Shown in pieces: positions 40,042 to 51,535 of a stretch of DNA of 64,000 bases. This DNA comes from Oceanisphaera litoralis. GTDB taxonomy: Bacteria > Pseudomonadota > Gammaproteobacteria > Enterobacterales > Aeromonadaceae. Location of the stretch: NCBI RefSeq assembly GCF_016907015.1, contig NZ_JAFBBE010000010.1:50353-114352 (forward strand), read 5' to 3'. The notes under the pieces were generated by a model, which worked only from the letters and a program-made list of their open reading frames with translations, searched no databases and was not told the origin of the DNA. Numbering within the stretch: position 1 is the stretch's first letter; each line of letters opens with the position of its first letter. The translations under genes and the position numbers were made by a program.

Positions 40042-41223
40042 TTAAATCAGCTCCAGCGCCACCGCCGTGGCTTCGCCGCCGCCGATGCACAGCGCTGCCA
40101 CCCCTCTCTTCAAGCCGCGCCGACGCAAGGCGTGCAGCAAGGTCACCACAATGCGGGCGCCGCTGGCCCCTATGGGGTGACCCAGGGCACAGGCGCCACC
40201 GTTCACATTGACCCTGGCCGCATCCAGTTTCAGATCCTTCATTGCCAGCAGGGCCACCACGGCGAAAGCTTCGTTTATCTCGAACAGGTCCACCTGGTCC
40301 GCCTGCCAGTCCACCTGTTCCAGTACTTTTCGAATGGCACCGATGGGTGCCAGAGTAAACTCGGCAGGCAACCGGGCGTGGGTGGCATGAGCCAGTACCC
40401 GGGCCAGGGGGGTGAGCCCCAGCGCTCGGGCCCGTTCGGCGGTGGTCACCACCAGGGCGGCGGCACCGTCGGAGATGGAGCTGGAATTGGCGGCGGTAAC
40501 TGTGCCCTCTGTGGCGAAAGCGGGCCTGAGCCGGCGGATTTTTTCCGGCCTGGCCTTGCCCGGTTGCTCGTCGGTCGCCACCGCCACAGTGTCATGCCGA
40601 TGCTCAACCAGCACGGCGGCGATTTCTTCGGTAAAGGCTCCCTCGGCCATGGCCCTTCGCGCCCGACTCAGCGATTCGAGAGCAAAGTCGTCCATCGCCT
40701 CCCGGCTGACGCCGTACTTATCCGCCGTCTGCTGGGCGAAGCTGCCCATCAGACCGCCTTCATAGGCGTCTTCGAGTCCGTCGAAAAACATGTGATCGAG
40801 CAGTTGGGCATGGCCCATGCGCAAGCCCGCTCTGGCCTTAGGTACAAGGTAGGGCGCCAGACTCATGCTTTCCATCCCCCCGGCGACCATCAATTCGGTA
40901 CTGCCGGCTGTCAGTTGATCATAGGCCAGCATCAGCGCCTTCATGCCCGAGCCACACATCTTGTTGACCGTAGTGCAGCCGGTACTCATCGGCAGCCCCG
41001 CCGCCAGCGCCGCCTGCCGGGCCGGCGCCTGGCCCAGACCCGCCGCCAGCACGCAGCCCATCACCACTTCATCCACCAGCTCCGCTGCCACCCCGGATCT
41101 TTGCAGGGCGGCGGCAATGGCCGTGGCTCCCAACTGCGGCGCCGGTACCGTGCCCAGCTCCCCCTGCAGCGCCCCCATCGGCGTGCGGGCCGCACCCACT
41201 ATCACTATCTCGTTGTTTGTCAT
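40042..41223 (-). CDS. Acetyl-CoA C-acyltransferase (thiolase)
   Basis: A 393-residue thiolase: nucleophile C90 in TVNKMCGSGMKA, catalytic His in GGACALGHPIGASGARI, and C-terminal Cys in ALCIGGGEATAVALE. Overall type is degradative/biosynthetic acetyl-CoA acetyltransferase. First gene of the valine run; it could cleave 2-methylacetoacetyl-CoA or acetoacetyl-CoA made by the divergent leucine operon. Start at 41223, with an upstream ATG at 41247 less likely. Confidence 0.92.
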   Translation of the reverse strand: MTNNEIVIVGAARTPMGALQGELGTVPAPQLGATAIAAALQRSGVAAELVDEVVMGCVLAAGLGQAPARQAALAAGLPMSTGCTTVNKMCGSGMKALMLAYDQLTAGSTELMVAGGMESMSLAPYLVPKARAGLRMGHAQLLDHMFFDGLEDAYEGGLMGSFAQQTADKYGVSREAMDDFALESLSRARRAMAEGAFTEEIAAVLVEHRHDTVAVATDEQPGKARPEKIRRLRPAFATEGTVTAANSSSISDGAAALVVTTAERARALGLTPLARVLAHATHARLPAEFTLAPIGAIRKVLEQVDWQADQVDLFEINEAFAVVALLAMKDLKLDAARVNVNGGACALGHPIGASGARIVVTLLHALRRRGLKRGVAALCIGGGEATAVALELI

Positions 41224-41267
41224 ACTGGCTCCACCTGCTCTAGCCACCGCCTAATGAAGGGATAGAA

Positions 41268-41374
41268 GGCGCTGGAAGGAAACGACTAAGCCGACCGTGA
41301 CATGCCATGGATGGCATGTCCGAGCGTACAAGGACGTATTTACAGCGTGTCGGCGTGTCGTTCCTTCCAGCGCC
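41268..41374 (+). repeat. Family-B palindromic element, copy 2
   Basis: Terminal arms of about 26-28 bp begin GGCGCTGGAAGGAAACGAC and close with GTCGTTCCTTCCAGCGCC; inside are the palindrome ACATGCCAT-GG-ATGGCATGT (41300-41319) and the core GGACGTATTTACAGCGTGTC. It lies in the 306-bp divergent gap between the thiolase and liuA genes, so it sits in their shared control region. The remainder of the gap (41375-41529) shows no site I can name. Confidence 0.88.
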
Positions 41375-41529
41375 ATCCACCTCCGAATACTTATTCAAGC
41401 TTAGCCAAGCCTCGCCCATCTCATTGCACTCCTCATTGCACTATAGTTAATGCGGCAAGATCGGCAGCAAACGAGCCCACAGTCTCCATCACCTCACCCG
41501 AGCTCAGCCCCCAGATAAAGGAGGACGCC

Positions 41530-42693
41530 ATGACCCCCTACCCGCCCCTGAATATCGACCTGGACGACACCCTGACCCTGCTGCGCGAGCAGGTGGCGGC
41601 CTTCGCCGGGCACGAAATCGCCCCCCTGGCCGAGGCCATCGACAGAGACAATCGTTTTCCCGCCGAACTCTGGCCCAGACTGGGTGACATGGGGCTGTTC
41701 GGCATCACGGTGGCCGAGGCCTACGGCGGGGTGAACATGGGCTACCTGGCCCATGTGCTGGCAATGGAAGAAATCAGCCGGGCCTCGGCGGCGGTAGGCT
41801 TGTCTTATGGCGCCCACTCCAATCTGTGCGTCAACCAGATCCATCGCCACGGCAGCGAAACGCAGAAGCAGCGTTACCTGCCGCCCCTGCTGAGCGGCGA
41901 GCACATAGGCGCTTTGGCCATGTCGGAGCCCAATGCGGGATCCGACGTGGTGTCGATGAGCCTGCAGGCCCGTGCCGATGGTGATGACTTCGTGTTGAAC
42001 GGCACCAAGATGTGGATCACCAACGGTCCCGAAGCCCAGGTACTGGTGGTGTACGCCAAAACCGAGCCGCAGGCCGGGGCCCGCGGCATCAGCGCCTTTA
42101 TCGTGGAACGCGACACCCCCGGTTTCAGCCACGCCCAAAAGCTCGACAAGCTCGGCATGCGCGGTTCCAGCACCTGCGAGCTGGTATTTCAGGACTGTCG
42201 CGTGCCCGGGGCCAATCTGCTGGGTCCACCGAACGGCGGCGTTGAAGTGCTGATGAGCGGACTGGATTACGAACGGCTGGTACTGGCCGGCGGCCCGCTC
42301 GGCATCATGCAGGCGGCCATGGATCTGGTGCTGCCCTATGTACGGGAGCGCAAGCAGTTCGGCCAGGCCATCGGCGATTTTCAACTGGTGCAGGGCAAAC
42401 TGGCCGACATGTACACCCGGATGAACGCCGCCCGTTGCTATACCTATATGACGGCGATGGCGGCGGACCGTGGCCAGTTGTCCCGCAAGGATGCCGCCGG
42501 CGTGATTTTGCTGGCTTCCGAAAGCGCCACCCAGATGGCACTGGACGCCATACAGCTGCTCGGCGGCAATGGTTATATCAACGAGTTTCCCGCCGGGCGC
42601 CTGCTGCGGGATGCCAAGCTGTACGAAATCGGCGCCGGCACCTCGGAGATCCGTCGCATGCTGATCGGCCGGGAACTGGTGCAGAATCGGTGA
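41530..42693 (+). CDS. liuA: Isovaleryl-CoA dehydrogenase
   Basis: Third step of leucine breakdown, isovaleryl-CoA to 3-methylcrotonyl-CoA. The 387-residue protein has [31 protein letters not shown], the catalytic-Glu region [22 protein letters not shown] typical of IVD, and the C-terminal [23 protein letters not shown] end. A GGAGGACGCC ribosome site precedes the ATG at 41530. First gene of the liu operon; electrons go to EtfAB. Confidence 0.95.
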   Translation: MTPYPPLNIDLDDTLTLLREQVAAFAGHEIAPLAEAIDRDNRFPAELWPRLGDMGLFGITVAEAYGGVNMGYLAHVLAMEEISRASAAVGLSYGAHSNLCVNQIHRHGSETQKQRYLPPLLSGEHIGALAMSEPNAGSDVVSMSLQARADGDDFVLNGTKMWITNGPEAQVLVVYAKTEPQAGARGISAFIVERDTPGFSHAQKLDKLGMRGSSTCELVFQDCRVPGANLLGPPNGGVEVLMSGLDYERLVLAGGPLGIMQAAMDLVLPYVRERKQFGQAIGDFQLVQGKLADMYTRMNAARCYTYMTAMAADRGQLSRKDAAGVILLASESATQMALDAIQLLGGNGYINEFPAGRLLRDAKLYEIGAGTSEIRRMLIGRELVQNR

Positions 42694-42752
42694 GAGGCTC
42701 AATGACCACTCGTTTCCGACCACATCAGGCAGCCTCGAGCCTGAAGAGCGAA

Positions 42753-42846
42753 CAAAGGGATCTGCTCCATCGACCTTCCGTTTCAGGGATGAAACGGAGA
42801 GCCTACACGGACGTATTCATGGCGTGTTGGTGGAGCTGGCCCTTTG
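42753..42846 (+). repeat. Family-B palindromic element, copy 3 (divergent)
   Basis: Outer arms CAAAGGGATCTGCTCCA / TGGAGCTGGCCCTTTG, inner palindrome CCGTTTC-AGGGAT-GAAACGG (42778-42797) and core CACGGACGTATTCATGGCGTG. Same layout as the other B copies but with different arm and loop sequences, indicating compensatory change. It lies inside the liuA/liuB gap. Confidence 0.8.
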
Positions 42847-42888
42847 GTCGCGGCTCAAAGCTACCCACAAGCAACTCTGGAGCCGGTC

Positions 42889-44493
<1,605 letters not shown>

Positions 44494-44501
44494 GAGGCAT
44501 C

Positions 44502-45299
44502 ATGAGCGAACCCGTGCAGCTTGCAGAGCACAGCTTCGGCGTCTGGGAGCTGATACTGAACCGGCCCGAACGCCATAACGCCTTCGACGAGGTACTGATG
44601 GCCGCCATGGGCAAGCGACTGGAACAGGCCGCCCACCAGCCCGGCCTGCGCCTGCTGGTGCTGCGCGGCACCGGCAAACACTTCAGCGCCGGGGCCGATC
44701 TGGGCTGGATGCAAAGGGCCGCCACCCTCGACAAGACGCGGAACCTGACCGATGCCCGGCAACTGGCGCAGTTGTTGCGGCAACTGGATACCTTCCCCCA
44801 CCCGACCCTGGCATTGGTACAGGGCGTGGCCTATGGTGGCGCCCTGGGGCTGGTTGCCTGCTGCGACTTGGTGGTGGCGGCGGCCGACAGCCGTTTTTGT
44901 TTAAGCGAAGTGCGGCTGGGCCTGATCCCCGCCACCATCAGCCCCTATGTGCTGCGCGCCCTGGGGCCACGCCAGGCCCGCCGCTACATGCTTACCGCCG
45001 AGATCATCTATGCCGCCGCTGCCGAACGACTGGGGCTGGTACATCTGCTGGCCACCCCAGAGCAACGTCTGGATGAGGCGGCAAGGCCCTTTATTCAGGC
45101 GATAATACGCAATGGCCCCCATGCGCTCACCGCCGCCAAGCAACTGGTGCGAGACTTCGCCGGGCAAGCCATCGACGAGACGCTGATAGACAGCAGCGCC
45201 CGCCGCCTCGCACGGCTGCGCATCGGTGCCGAGGCACGGGAGGGTCTCGATGCCTTCCTCAACAAGCGCCCACCGGCCTGGGAGGACAAGGATGTTTAA
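44502..45299 (+). CDS. liuC: Methylglutaconyl-CoA hydratase
   Basis: Hydrates 3-methylglutaconyl-CoA to HMG-CoA. A 265-residue crotonase-fold protein with oxyanion-hole segments GKHFSAGADLGWMQ and GVAYGGALGLVACCDLVVA and the motif FCLSEVRLGLIPATISPYV. The position between liuB and liuD, in the order of the Pseudomonas liu operon, sets the assignment over a generic enoyl-CoA hydratase. AGGAGG ribosome site; overlaps liuD by 8 bp. Confidence 0.94.
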   Translation: MSEPVQLAEHSFGVWELILNRPERHNAFDEVLMAAMGKRLEQAAHQPGLRLLVLRGTGKHFSAGADLGWMQRAATLDKTRNLTDARQLAQLLRQLDTFPHPTLALVQGVAYGGALGLVACCDLVVAAADSRFCLSEVRLGLIPATISPYVLRALGPRQARRYMLTAEIIYAAAAERLGLVHLLATPEQRLDEAARPFIQAIIRNGPHALTAAKQLVRDFAGQAIDETLIDSSARRLARLRIGAEAREGLDAFLNKRPPAWEDKDV

Positions 45300-47313
45300 C
45301 AGGATACTGATCGCCAACCGGGGCGAAATTGCCTGCCGCATCATCCGTACCGCCCGCCGGCTCGGCATAGCAACGGTGGCGGTCTATTCCGACGCCGATG
45401 CCGGCGCCATGCATGTGGCGCAGGCCGACGAGGCCTGGCGGCTGGGCCCGGCCCCGGCCGCCGAAAGCTACCTCCGGCAAGACATCTTGCTGGAAATCGC
45501 CCGACGCTGTGGCGCCGAGGCCATTCATCCGGGCTACGGTTTTTTATCCGAAAACGCCGGCTTCGCTCATGCCTGTGCCGAACAGGGACTGGTCTTTATC
45601 GGCCCGCCCGCCAGCGCCATAGAAGCCATGGGATCCAAGTCTGCCGCCAAGGCGCTGATGAGTGCCGCCGGTGTACCTGTGGTACCCGGCTATCACGGAC
45701 CCAATCAAAATGCCGGCCATCTGCGACAAGAAGCGGAGCGATGCGGCTTTCCGCTGTTGCTGAAGGCGGTGGCCGGGGGCGGCGGCAAGGGCATGCGGGT
45801 GGTGCATGGCATCAATGAATTCGACGAGGCACTGGCATCGGCTCGCCGCGAGGCCAAAGCCGCCTTCGGCGACGACGCCATGCTGCTGGAGCGTTACCTG
45901 TCAAAGGCCCGCCATGTGGAAGTGCAGGTGTTCTGCGACCAGTTCGGCCACGGCATCTATCTGTCGGAGCGGGACTGCTCGGTACAGCGCCGTCACCAGA
46001 AGGTGCTGGAAGAGGCTCCCGCCCCCCACCTTTCGCCGCAAACCCGCGTCAACATGGGCGAAGCGGCGGTACGGGCGGCGCTGGCCATCGGCTACCGGGG
46101 GGCCGGCACCCTGGAGTTTCTGTACCTGGCTGACGGCCGTTTCTTCTTCATGGAGATGAACACCCGCCTGCAGGTGGAGCATCCGGTCACCGAACTGGTC
46201 ACCGGCCTGGATCTGGTGGAATGGCAGTTGCGCGTCGCCGCCGGCGAGCCGCTGCCGCTGACCCAGGAGCAGGTGAAGATCCGCGGCCATGCCGTGGAGG
46301 TGCGGGTGTATGCGGAAGATCCGGAGAACGACTTTCTGCCCGCCGCCGGCACCCTGCACCATCTGCACGAGCCCGCCACCGGTACAGATACCAGCCGCGG
46401 ATCCCTGGTGCGGCTGGATACCGGCGTGCGCCAGGGTGATGAAGTCGGGATCTTCTACGATCCGTTGATCGCCAAACTGATCGTCTGGGCCGAACATCGC
46501 GAGCTGGCCCTGCGCCAGCTGGCCGGCTCTCTGGCCCAATATCGCATCGGCGGCGTGCGCACCAATCTGCGCTTGCTGCAGGCCCTGGCCGGGTCGGTGC
46601 CGCTCAAGGCCGCCGAGCTGCATACCGGTTTTATCGAGCAGCATGGTGACCTGCTGTTTGCACCGCCCGGTCTGGAGTCGTCCCGGGTGCTGCAGCTCTG
46701 TGCCGCCTTTGTGCTGCTCACCGAACAAACATGGGATCCCTCTCCCTTCGCCGGCCATCGGGGCTGGCGGCTCAACCAGCCCTCCCTGCGGCAACTGGCG
46801 TTCGAGTATGAAGGCGAGGTTCACCGGCTCGACATAAGCAGCGAGGCCGCTGGCTACCTGATGACACTCGACGAACGGCCGCACCGCCTCACCGCCGAAT
46901 GGCAGCAGGATCGATTACAGGCGGTGATCGACGGGGTGCCGCTGCTCTGCCATCTGGCCCGGCATAATGACCAGCTATGGCTGTTTTATCGCGGCGAGCG
47001 TTTCGACGTGCGGCTGCACAGTCCCGATGTCGAACCGCAGTCCACACCGCATGGCGGCGGCCTCTGTGCCCCCATGCCCGGGGTGATCAGCCGGATCAAG
47101 GTGACGCTCGGCGACCCGGTTGCCGTCGGCCAGACCCTGTTGATCCTGGAGGCGATGAAGATGGAGCACTCCATTGTCGCCCCCACCGCCGGTCGGGTGG
47201 CCGAGCTGTATTACCGGGAAGGCAGCCAGGTCAGTGAAGGCGCCGAGCTGCTGCGACTGGAGCCAGAGTTGAAGCCAAAGCAGGATCAAGAGCAGGAGCA
47301 AGAGACACCATGA
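45292..47313 (+). CDS. liuD: Methylcrotonyl-CoA carboxylase, biotin carboxylase/carrier (alpha) subunit
   Basis: ATP-dependent carboxylation of biotin. The 673-residue protein has the biotin carboxylase domain (FNRILIANRGEIACRII; ATP loop VAGGGGKGMRVV; EMNTRLQVEHPVTEL), a linker domain, and a C-terminal biotinyl domain with EAMKMEHSIVAPTAG. Start inside the liuC stop (ATGTTTAA). The tail is a Lys/Gln/Glu-rich stretch that overlaps liuE by 4 bp. Confidence 0.97.
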   Translation: MFNRILIANRGEIACRIIRTARRLGIATVAVYSDADAGAMHVAQADEAWRLGPAPAAESYLRQDILLEIARRCGAEAIHPGYGFLSENAGFAHACAEQGLVFIGPPASAIEAMGSKSAAKALMSAAGVPVVPGYHGPNQNAGHLRQEAERCGFPLLLKAVAGGGGKGMRVVHGINEFDEALASARREAKAAFGDDAMLLERYLSKARHVEVQVFCDQFGHGIYLSERDCSVQRRHQKVLEEAPAPHLSPQTRVNMGEAAVRAALAIGYRGAGTLEFLYLADGRFFFMEMNTRLQVEHPVTELVTGLDLVEWQLRVAAGEPLPLTQEQVKIRGHAVEVRVYAEDPENDFLPAAGTLHHLHEPATGTDTSRGSLVRLDTGVRQGDEVGIFYDPLIAKLIVWAEHRELALRQLAGSLAQYRIGGVRTNLRLLQALAGSVPLKAAELHTGFIEQHGDLLFAPPGLESSRVLQLCAAFVLLTEQTWDPSPFAGHRGWRLNQPSLRQLAFEYEGEVHRLDISSEAAGYLMTLDERPHRLTAEWQQDRLQAVIDGVPLLCHLARHNDQLWLFYRGERFDVRLHSPDVEPQSTPHGGGLCAPMPGVISRIKVTLGDPVAVGQTLLILEAMKMEHSIVAPTAGRVAELYYREGSQVSEGAELLRLEPELKPKQDQEQEQETP

Positions 47314-48200
47314 GCGACGAGGTCAGACTGGTGGAAGTCGGCCCGCGGGACGGGCTGCAGAACGAGCCGGATTCGGTGCCGTCCGCCATCAAAATCGCAC
47401 TGGTCGAACGGCTGGCCGACTGTGGCCTGCGTCATATCGAGGCCGCCAGTTTCGTCTCGCCCAAGTGGGTACCGCAAATGGCCGATGGCCACGCCGTGCT
47501 CACCGGCATTCGGCGCCAACCTGGTGTCATCTACAGCGCCCTGACCCCCAACCTCAAGGGGCTTGAAGCGGCCCTGGCCGCCGGTGCCGACGAAGTAGCG
47601 GTGTTTACCGCCGCCTCCGAGTCGTTCTGCCAGCATAATATCCATTGCTCCATCGCGGAGAGCCTGACCCGCTTCGCACCGCTGTTGTCCCTGGCTAAAG
47701 AGCAAGAAATACCGGTGCGCGGCTATGTATCTACCGTGCTGGACTGTCCTTATGAAGGTGCTATTCCCCCGGAGGCGGCGGCACAGGTCGCCGGCGCCCT
47801 GTATCAAATGGGTTGTACTGAAATCTCTCTGGGAGATACGCTGGGCACCGGCACCCCCAAACGGGTGAGTGCCCTGCTGAGCGTCGTGAGTCAGGAGATA
47901 CCCCTGCCGCAGCTGGCGGTACACTTTCACGACACCTACGGCCAGGCCCTGGCCAATATTTATGCCGCCCTGGAGCAGGGAATACGCATCATCGACAGTT
48001 CAGTCGCCGGCCTTGGCGGTTGCCCTTACGCCCCCGGGGCTTCGGGCAATGTCGCCACCGAAGAGGTGGTTTATCTGCTGAACGGGCTGGGCATGAACAC
48101 CGGCGTCGATCTGGACCGACTGGTGAACACCGGCCGCTGGATCTGCCAACAGCTGGGGCGGCACAACGGCTCCCGGGTGGGACTGGCCTGGCCAAAGTGA
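47310..48200 (+). CDS. liuE: Hydroxymethylglutaryl-CoA lyase
   Basis: Splits HMG-CoA into acetyl-CoA and acetoacetate, the last leucine-specific step. The 296-residue TIM-barrel protein has EVGPRDGLQNEPD at the N-terminus, the SLGDTLGTGTP metal region, HFHDTYGQALAN, and the catalytic-Cys loop GLGGCPYAPGASGN. In the VSTVLDCPYEG segment a Thr replaces the more usual Cys. Last gene of liuABCDE; no acetoacetate CoA-transferase follows. Confidence 0.96.
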   Translation: MSDEVRLVEVGPRDGLQNEPDSVPSAIKIALVERLADCGLRHIEAASFVSPKWVPQMADGHAVLTGIRRQPGVIYSALTPNLKGLEAALAAGADEVAVFTAASESFCQHNIHCSIAESLTRFAPLLSLAKEQEIPVRGYVSTVLDCPYEGAIPPEAAAQVAGALYQMGCTEISLGDTLGTGTPKRVSALLSVVSQEIPLPQLAVHFHDTYGQALANIYAALEQGIRIIDSSVAGLGGCPYAPGASGNVATEEVVYLLNGLGMNTGVDLDRLVNTGRWICQQLGRHNGSRVGLAWPK

Positions 48201-48249
48201 GAGCATCCGTACGCCCCTCATCCTTACCCGATGGAATACAGCGCCATTG

Positions 48250-48320
48250 GGCCAACATATTGCACGGATGTAGGCACTGCTTCAGCTGTGCAATATCGCG
48301 CAGCGATATCTTTGCTCTGA
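48250..48320 (-). repeat. Family-A palindromic element, third copy
   Basis: Reverse complement of the 32-bp unit found twice near 20336 and 20506 (GCGATATTGCACAGCTGAAG and onward), here with its full flanks: hairpin GATATCGCTGCGCGATATT-like on one side and ATTGCAC/GTGCAAT on the other. It sits between liuE and the mdh terminator. Confidence 0.85.
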
Positions 48321-48354
48321 CGTTTCATATAGCGCCTTATTGTTCAGAGAAAGC

Positions 48355-48380
48355 AAAAAGGGAGCCGAAGCTCCCTTTTT
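48355..48380 (-). terminator. Bidirectional intrinsic terminator between liuE and mdh
   Basis: Perfect 11-bp arms AAAAAGGGAGC / GCTCCCTTTTT with a 4-base loop CGAA; U-tracts on both strands fit these convergent genes. Confidence 0.93.
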
Positions 48381-48400
48381 CATCGGACCGAATTCGAACC

Positions 48401-49339
48401 TTACTGGTTGACGAACTCGACACCCTTGGCGATATCGCCTTTCAGGGTTTCCAGCATGCCGTTCATCGCAGCCTGTTCGAAGGCACTGATGTCGCCGTAA
48501 GGCAGCACTTTTTCCACGCCGTTCTTGCCCAGCAGTACCGGCTGTGCGAAGAACTGAGCGTGCTCGCTGCCGCCGTCGACATAGGTGCATTCAACCACGT
48601 TGCTTTCGCCCTGCATGGCCTTGACCAGAGACAGCGCGAAACGACAGGCAGCCTGACCCATGGACAGGGTGGCGGAGCCGCCGCCGGCCTTGGCTTCAAC
48701 CACTTCGGTACCGGCGTTCTGGATGCGGTAGGTCAGCTTCTCGATTTCTTCATCGGAGAAAGAAGCGCCTTCAACCTGAGACAGCAGCGGCAGTATGGTC
48801 ACACCGCTGTGGCCACCGATAACCGGTACCTTGACGTCAGACACGTTCAGGCCCTTGGCTTCGGCCACGAAGGTCTCGGCGCGGATCACGTCCAGCGTAG
48901 TGATACCGAACAGCTTGTTCTTGTCGTAGACGCCGGCTTTTTTCAGCACTTCGGCGGCAATCGGCACAGTCGTGTTCACCGGATTGGTGATGATGGCGAT
49001 ACAGGCCTTGGGACAGGTGGCCGCTGCTTTTTCGATCAGATTCTTGACGATACCGGCGTTCACGTTGAACAGGTCGGCACGATCCATGCCCGGCTTGCGG
49101 GCTACACCGGCGGAGATCAGCACTATGTCGGCGCCTTCCAGTGCCGGGGCCGGATCTTCACCGCCAAAACCCACCACGCTCACGGCGGTCGGGATGTGGC
49201 TCAGATCGGCGGCAACACCGGGAGTGACGGGCGCGATATCGTACAGGCTTAATGCAGAACCGGCAGGCAGGTTGTTTTTCAACAGCAGGGCCAGAGCCTG
49301 GCCGATACCACCGGCGGCTCCAAGTACGGCAACTTTCAT
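48401..49339 (-). CDS. mdh: Malate dehydrogenase
   Basis: NAD-dependent malate/oxaloacetate interconversion in the TCA cycle. The 312-residue protein has the dinucleotide motif [16 protein letters not shown], the substrate Arg region [30 protein letters not shown], and the catalytic His in VIGGHSG. In E. coli mdh and argR are direct divergent neighbours; here the art operon lies between them. Confidence 0.98.
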   Translation of the reverse strand: MKVAVLGAAGGIGQALALLLKNNLPAGSALSLYDIAPVTPGVAADLSHIPTAVSVVGFGGEDPAPALEGADIVLISAGVARKPGMDRADLFNVNAGIVKNLIEKAAATCPKACIAIITNPVNTTVPIAAEVLKKAGVYDKNKLFGITTLDVIRAETFVAEAKGLNVSDVKVPVIGGHSGVTILPLLSQVEGASFSDEEIEKLTYRIQNAGTEVVEAKAGGGSATLSMGQAACRFALSLVKAMQGESNVVECTYVDGGSEHAQFFAQPVLLGKNGVEKVLPYGDISAFEQAAMNGMLETLKGDIAKGVEFVNQ

Positions 49340-49462
49340 GACTGAACTCCGTTTTATTATGGGTTGTTAGGCGTTTCCTAGGGCTTTAGCAACATAGCGA
49401 AAGCGCCGCAGAAAAACAATGATCAGGGATGCCGAGTATGCGGTTCTGTGAGCCAGCGCCGC

Positions 49463-50140
49463 TCATCCCCGAGTCTGGAATACCAGGGCCCGCCGTTCGA
49501 GCAGACGAAACAAAAAAGTCAGCAGGCCATTCAGCACCAGATAAATGGCACCGGCCATTCCGAACACGGCCAGGGTGTCGTAGGTCTGACCATTGAGTCG
49601 CTGGGCCAGACCCATGATTTCCATGATCGAGATGGTACTGGCCAGGGAACTGCCCTTGAGTACCAGCACCACTTCGTTGGAATAGGCCGGGATCACCCGC
49701 CTTCCGGCATGGCGCAGCTTGACGCTCAACGTCTGCCAGCCATTCATGCCCAGCGCCTGACAGGCCAGGGTTTCGCCTTTCGGCACCGCGTCCAGCGCGC
49801 CCTTGAACAGGCGGCAGGTGTAGGCGCCGGCATTCATGCCCAGCGCCAGAATGGCGCAGAACATGGGCTCACGCAGATAGGTCCAGGCCCAGCTGTTCTT
49901 TACCCAGTCAAACTGGGCGGGACCGTAGTACACCAGAAAAATCTGTACCAGCAGCGGGGTACCGGTCAGCAGCAACAAATAGCCTTCCGTCAGTTGCGCC
50001 AGCACCGGCACCCTGAGCTCCAGAATCCAGGTCAGCACCAGGGCAATCACCAGCCCCAGCAAGAGGCCGGCGCCGGTGATGGTCAGGGTGATCTCCACCC
50101 CTTGCAGCAGGGTCGGCAGATAGCCAAGCCAGTCAGTCAT
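49463..50140 (-). CDS. artM: Arginine ABC transporter permease ArtM
   Basis: Inner-membrane permease of the HisMQ family, 225 residues, with about five membrane spans and the EAA-type loop [33 protein letters not shown]. The N-terminus [16 protein letters not shown] is typical of ArtM. Last gene of artPIQM, overlapping artQ by 8 bp. Confidence 0.92.
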   Translation of the reverse strand: MTDWLGYLPTLLQGVEITLTITGAGLLLGLVIALVLTWILELRVPVLAQLTEGYLLLLTGTPLLVQIFLVYYGPAQFDWVKNSWAWTYLREPMFCAILALGMNAGAYTCRLFKGALDAVPKGETLACQALGMNGWQTLSVKLRHAGRRVIPAYSNEVVLVLKGSSLASTISIMEIMGLAQRLNGQTYDTLAVFGMAGAIYLVLNGLLTFLFRLLERRALVFQTRG

Positions 50141-50780
50141 AACGGGTTACCCTCGCACGCAGTCGTTTCAGCCCCTGCTGGCTGAGCACGGTTATCGCCA
50201 GATAGATCAGCGCCGCCATGCCATACCAGGTAAAGGGTTCATAGGTGCGGGCAGCAATGGCCTTGGCCTGATACATCAAGTCGTGCACTCCGATCAAGGA
50301 CACCAGGGCGGTGTCTTTCAGCAGGATCAGCCACTGGTTACCCAGCCCCGGCAGCGCATGGCGCCAGGTTTGCGGCAATACGATGCGCACAAAGGTGTAC
50401 AGGGGCGGCAACCCCAGCGCCTGCGCCGCCTGTCGCTGGCCCTGAGGCACCGCGTTGAGCGCCCCGCGCAGGGTCTGGGCGGCATAGGCGGCAAACAGCA
50501 GCGACAAGGCCGTCACTCCACACCAGAAGGGACTGAACTCCAGATACTCGCCGGTCAGCAGAAACAGTATCTGGGTCGAACCGAAATAGATAAAGAACAC
50601 CACCAGTATTTCGGGCAGGCCGCGCAATACCGTGGTCAGCAGGGTCGCCGGCCAGCGCAGCAGGGCAAAACGGCTCATCTCGGCGCCGCACAGCAAGATG
50701 GCCAGCACCAGGCCGGCCGCCAATGACATCAATGCCAGCCCCAGCGTCATCAGGCTGGCATTCATCAGGTGGGTCAGCAT
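50133..50780 (-). CDS. artQ: Arginine ABC transporter permease ArtQ
   Basis: A 215-residue permease partner of ArtM, with EAA-loop [36 protein letters not shown] and about five hydrophobic helices. It starts immediately after artI and overlaps artM, as expected for a heterodimeric permease pair. Confidence 0.92.
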   Translation of the reverse strand: MLTHLMNASLMTLGLALMSLAAGLVLAILLCGAEMSRFALLRWPATLLTTVLRGLPEILVVFFIYFGSTQILFLLTGEYLEFSPFWCGVTALSLLFAAYAAQTLRGALNAVPQGQRQAAQALGLPPLYTFVRIVLPQTWRHALPGLGNQWLILLKDTALVSLIGVHDLMYQAKAIAARTYEPFTWYGMAALIYLAITVLSQQGLKRLRARVTRYD

Positions 50781-50781
50781 A

Positions 50782-51516
50782 TTACTGGGGAAAGTACTTT
50801 TGGTAGAGACGATCGTAGCTGCCGTTGGCCTTGAGCTCGCTCAGGCCCTGGTTCAGCTTGTCGAGCAGCTCCTGATTGCCCTTGGTCACCGCAATGCCGA
50901 AACCGGTACCGAAGTAATTGTCATCGGTGATGCGCTCGCCCAGTACCGCATAGCCGTCGTTTTTGCCCAGCCACTCACCCACCACGGCGGTATCGGCAAA
51001 CACCGCATGCAGACGACCGTTGGTCATGTCCAGCAGCGCATCCTGCACGCTCTGATAGGGACGGGTCTCCAGACCTTCGCTTTCCAGCTTGTCCTGAATG
51101 TATTTCTGGTGCGAAGTGCCGTTCTGCACGCCCACCGTCTTGCCGTTCAGGCCGTCGATGCTGTCAAATTCGTCGGTCGGCGCCACGAACACGGCGGAGT
51201 TTTCGTAGTAGATATTGCTGAAATCCACCTGTTTGGCACGCTCTGGGGTAATGTCCATGGCGGCGATGGCGGCATGATAACGACGGAACTTGAGGCTGGG
51301 GATCAGGCTGTCGAAGGACTGGTTATGAAAGCTGCACTGAAGGGCGGCCACGTCACACAGCGCCCGGGCCAGATCGAGATCGAAGCCCTGCATCTCGTTG
51401 TTTTCATCGACAAATTCGAAGGGAGGATAGGCCGCATTGGTGACAAACTTCACTTCTTCCGCCTGGGCCGCGCCACAGGTCGCCAGCAGCGCCAGGGATA
51501 ACAGTGTCTTGTTCAT
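50782..51516 (-). CDS. artI: Arginine-binding periplasmic protein
   Basis: Solute-binding protein, 244 residues, with a Sec signal peptide cleaved after AAQA (about residue 19). Binding-domain signatures: [23 protein letters not shown] (family bacterial solute-binding protein 3), [15 protein letters not shown] and [20 protein letters not shown]. Homologous to E. coli ArtI and ArtJ; sequence alone does not decide between them or exclude ornithine/lysine binding. Confidence 0.93.
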   Translation of the reverse strand: MNKTLLSLALLATCGAAQAEEVKFVTNAAYPPFEFVDENNEMQGFDLDLARALCDVAALQCSFHNQSFDSLIPSLKFRRYHAAIAAMDITPERAKQVDFSNIYYENSAVFVAPTDEFDSIDGLNGKTVGVQNGTSHQKYIQDKLESEGLETRPYQSVQDALLDMTNGRLHAVFADTAVVGEWLGKNDGYAVLGERITDDNYFGTGFGIAVTKGNQELLDKLNQGLSELKANGSYDRLYQKYFPQ

Positions 51517-51535
51517 GATGATGTCCTTATGGTCA

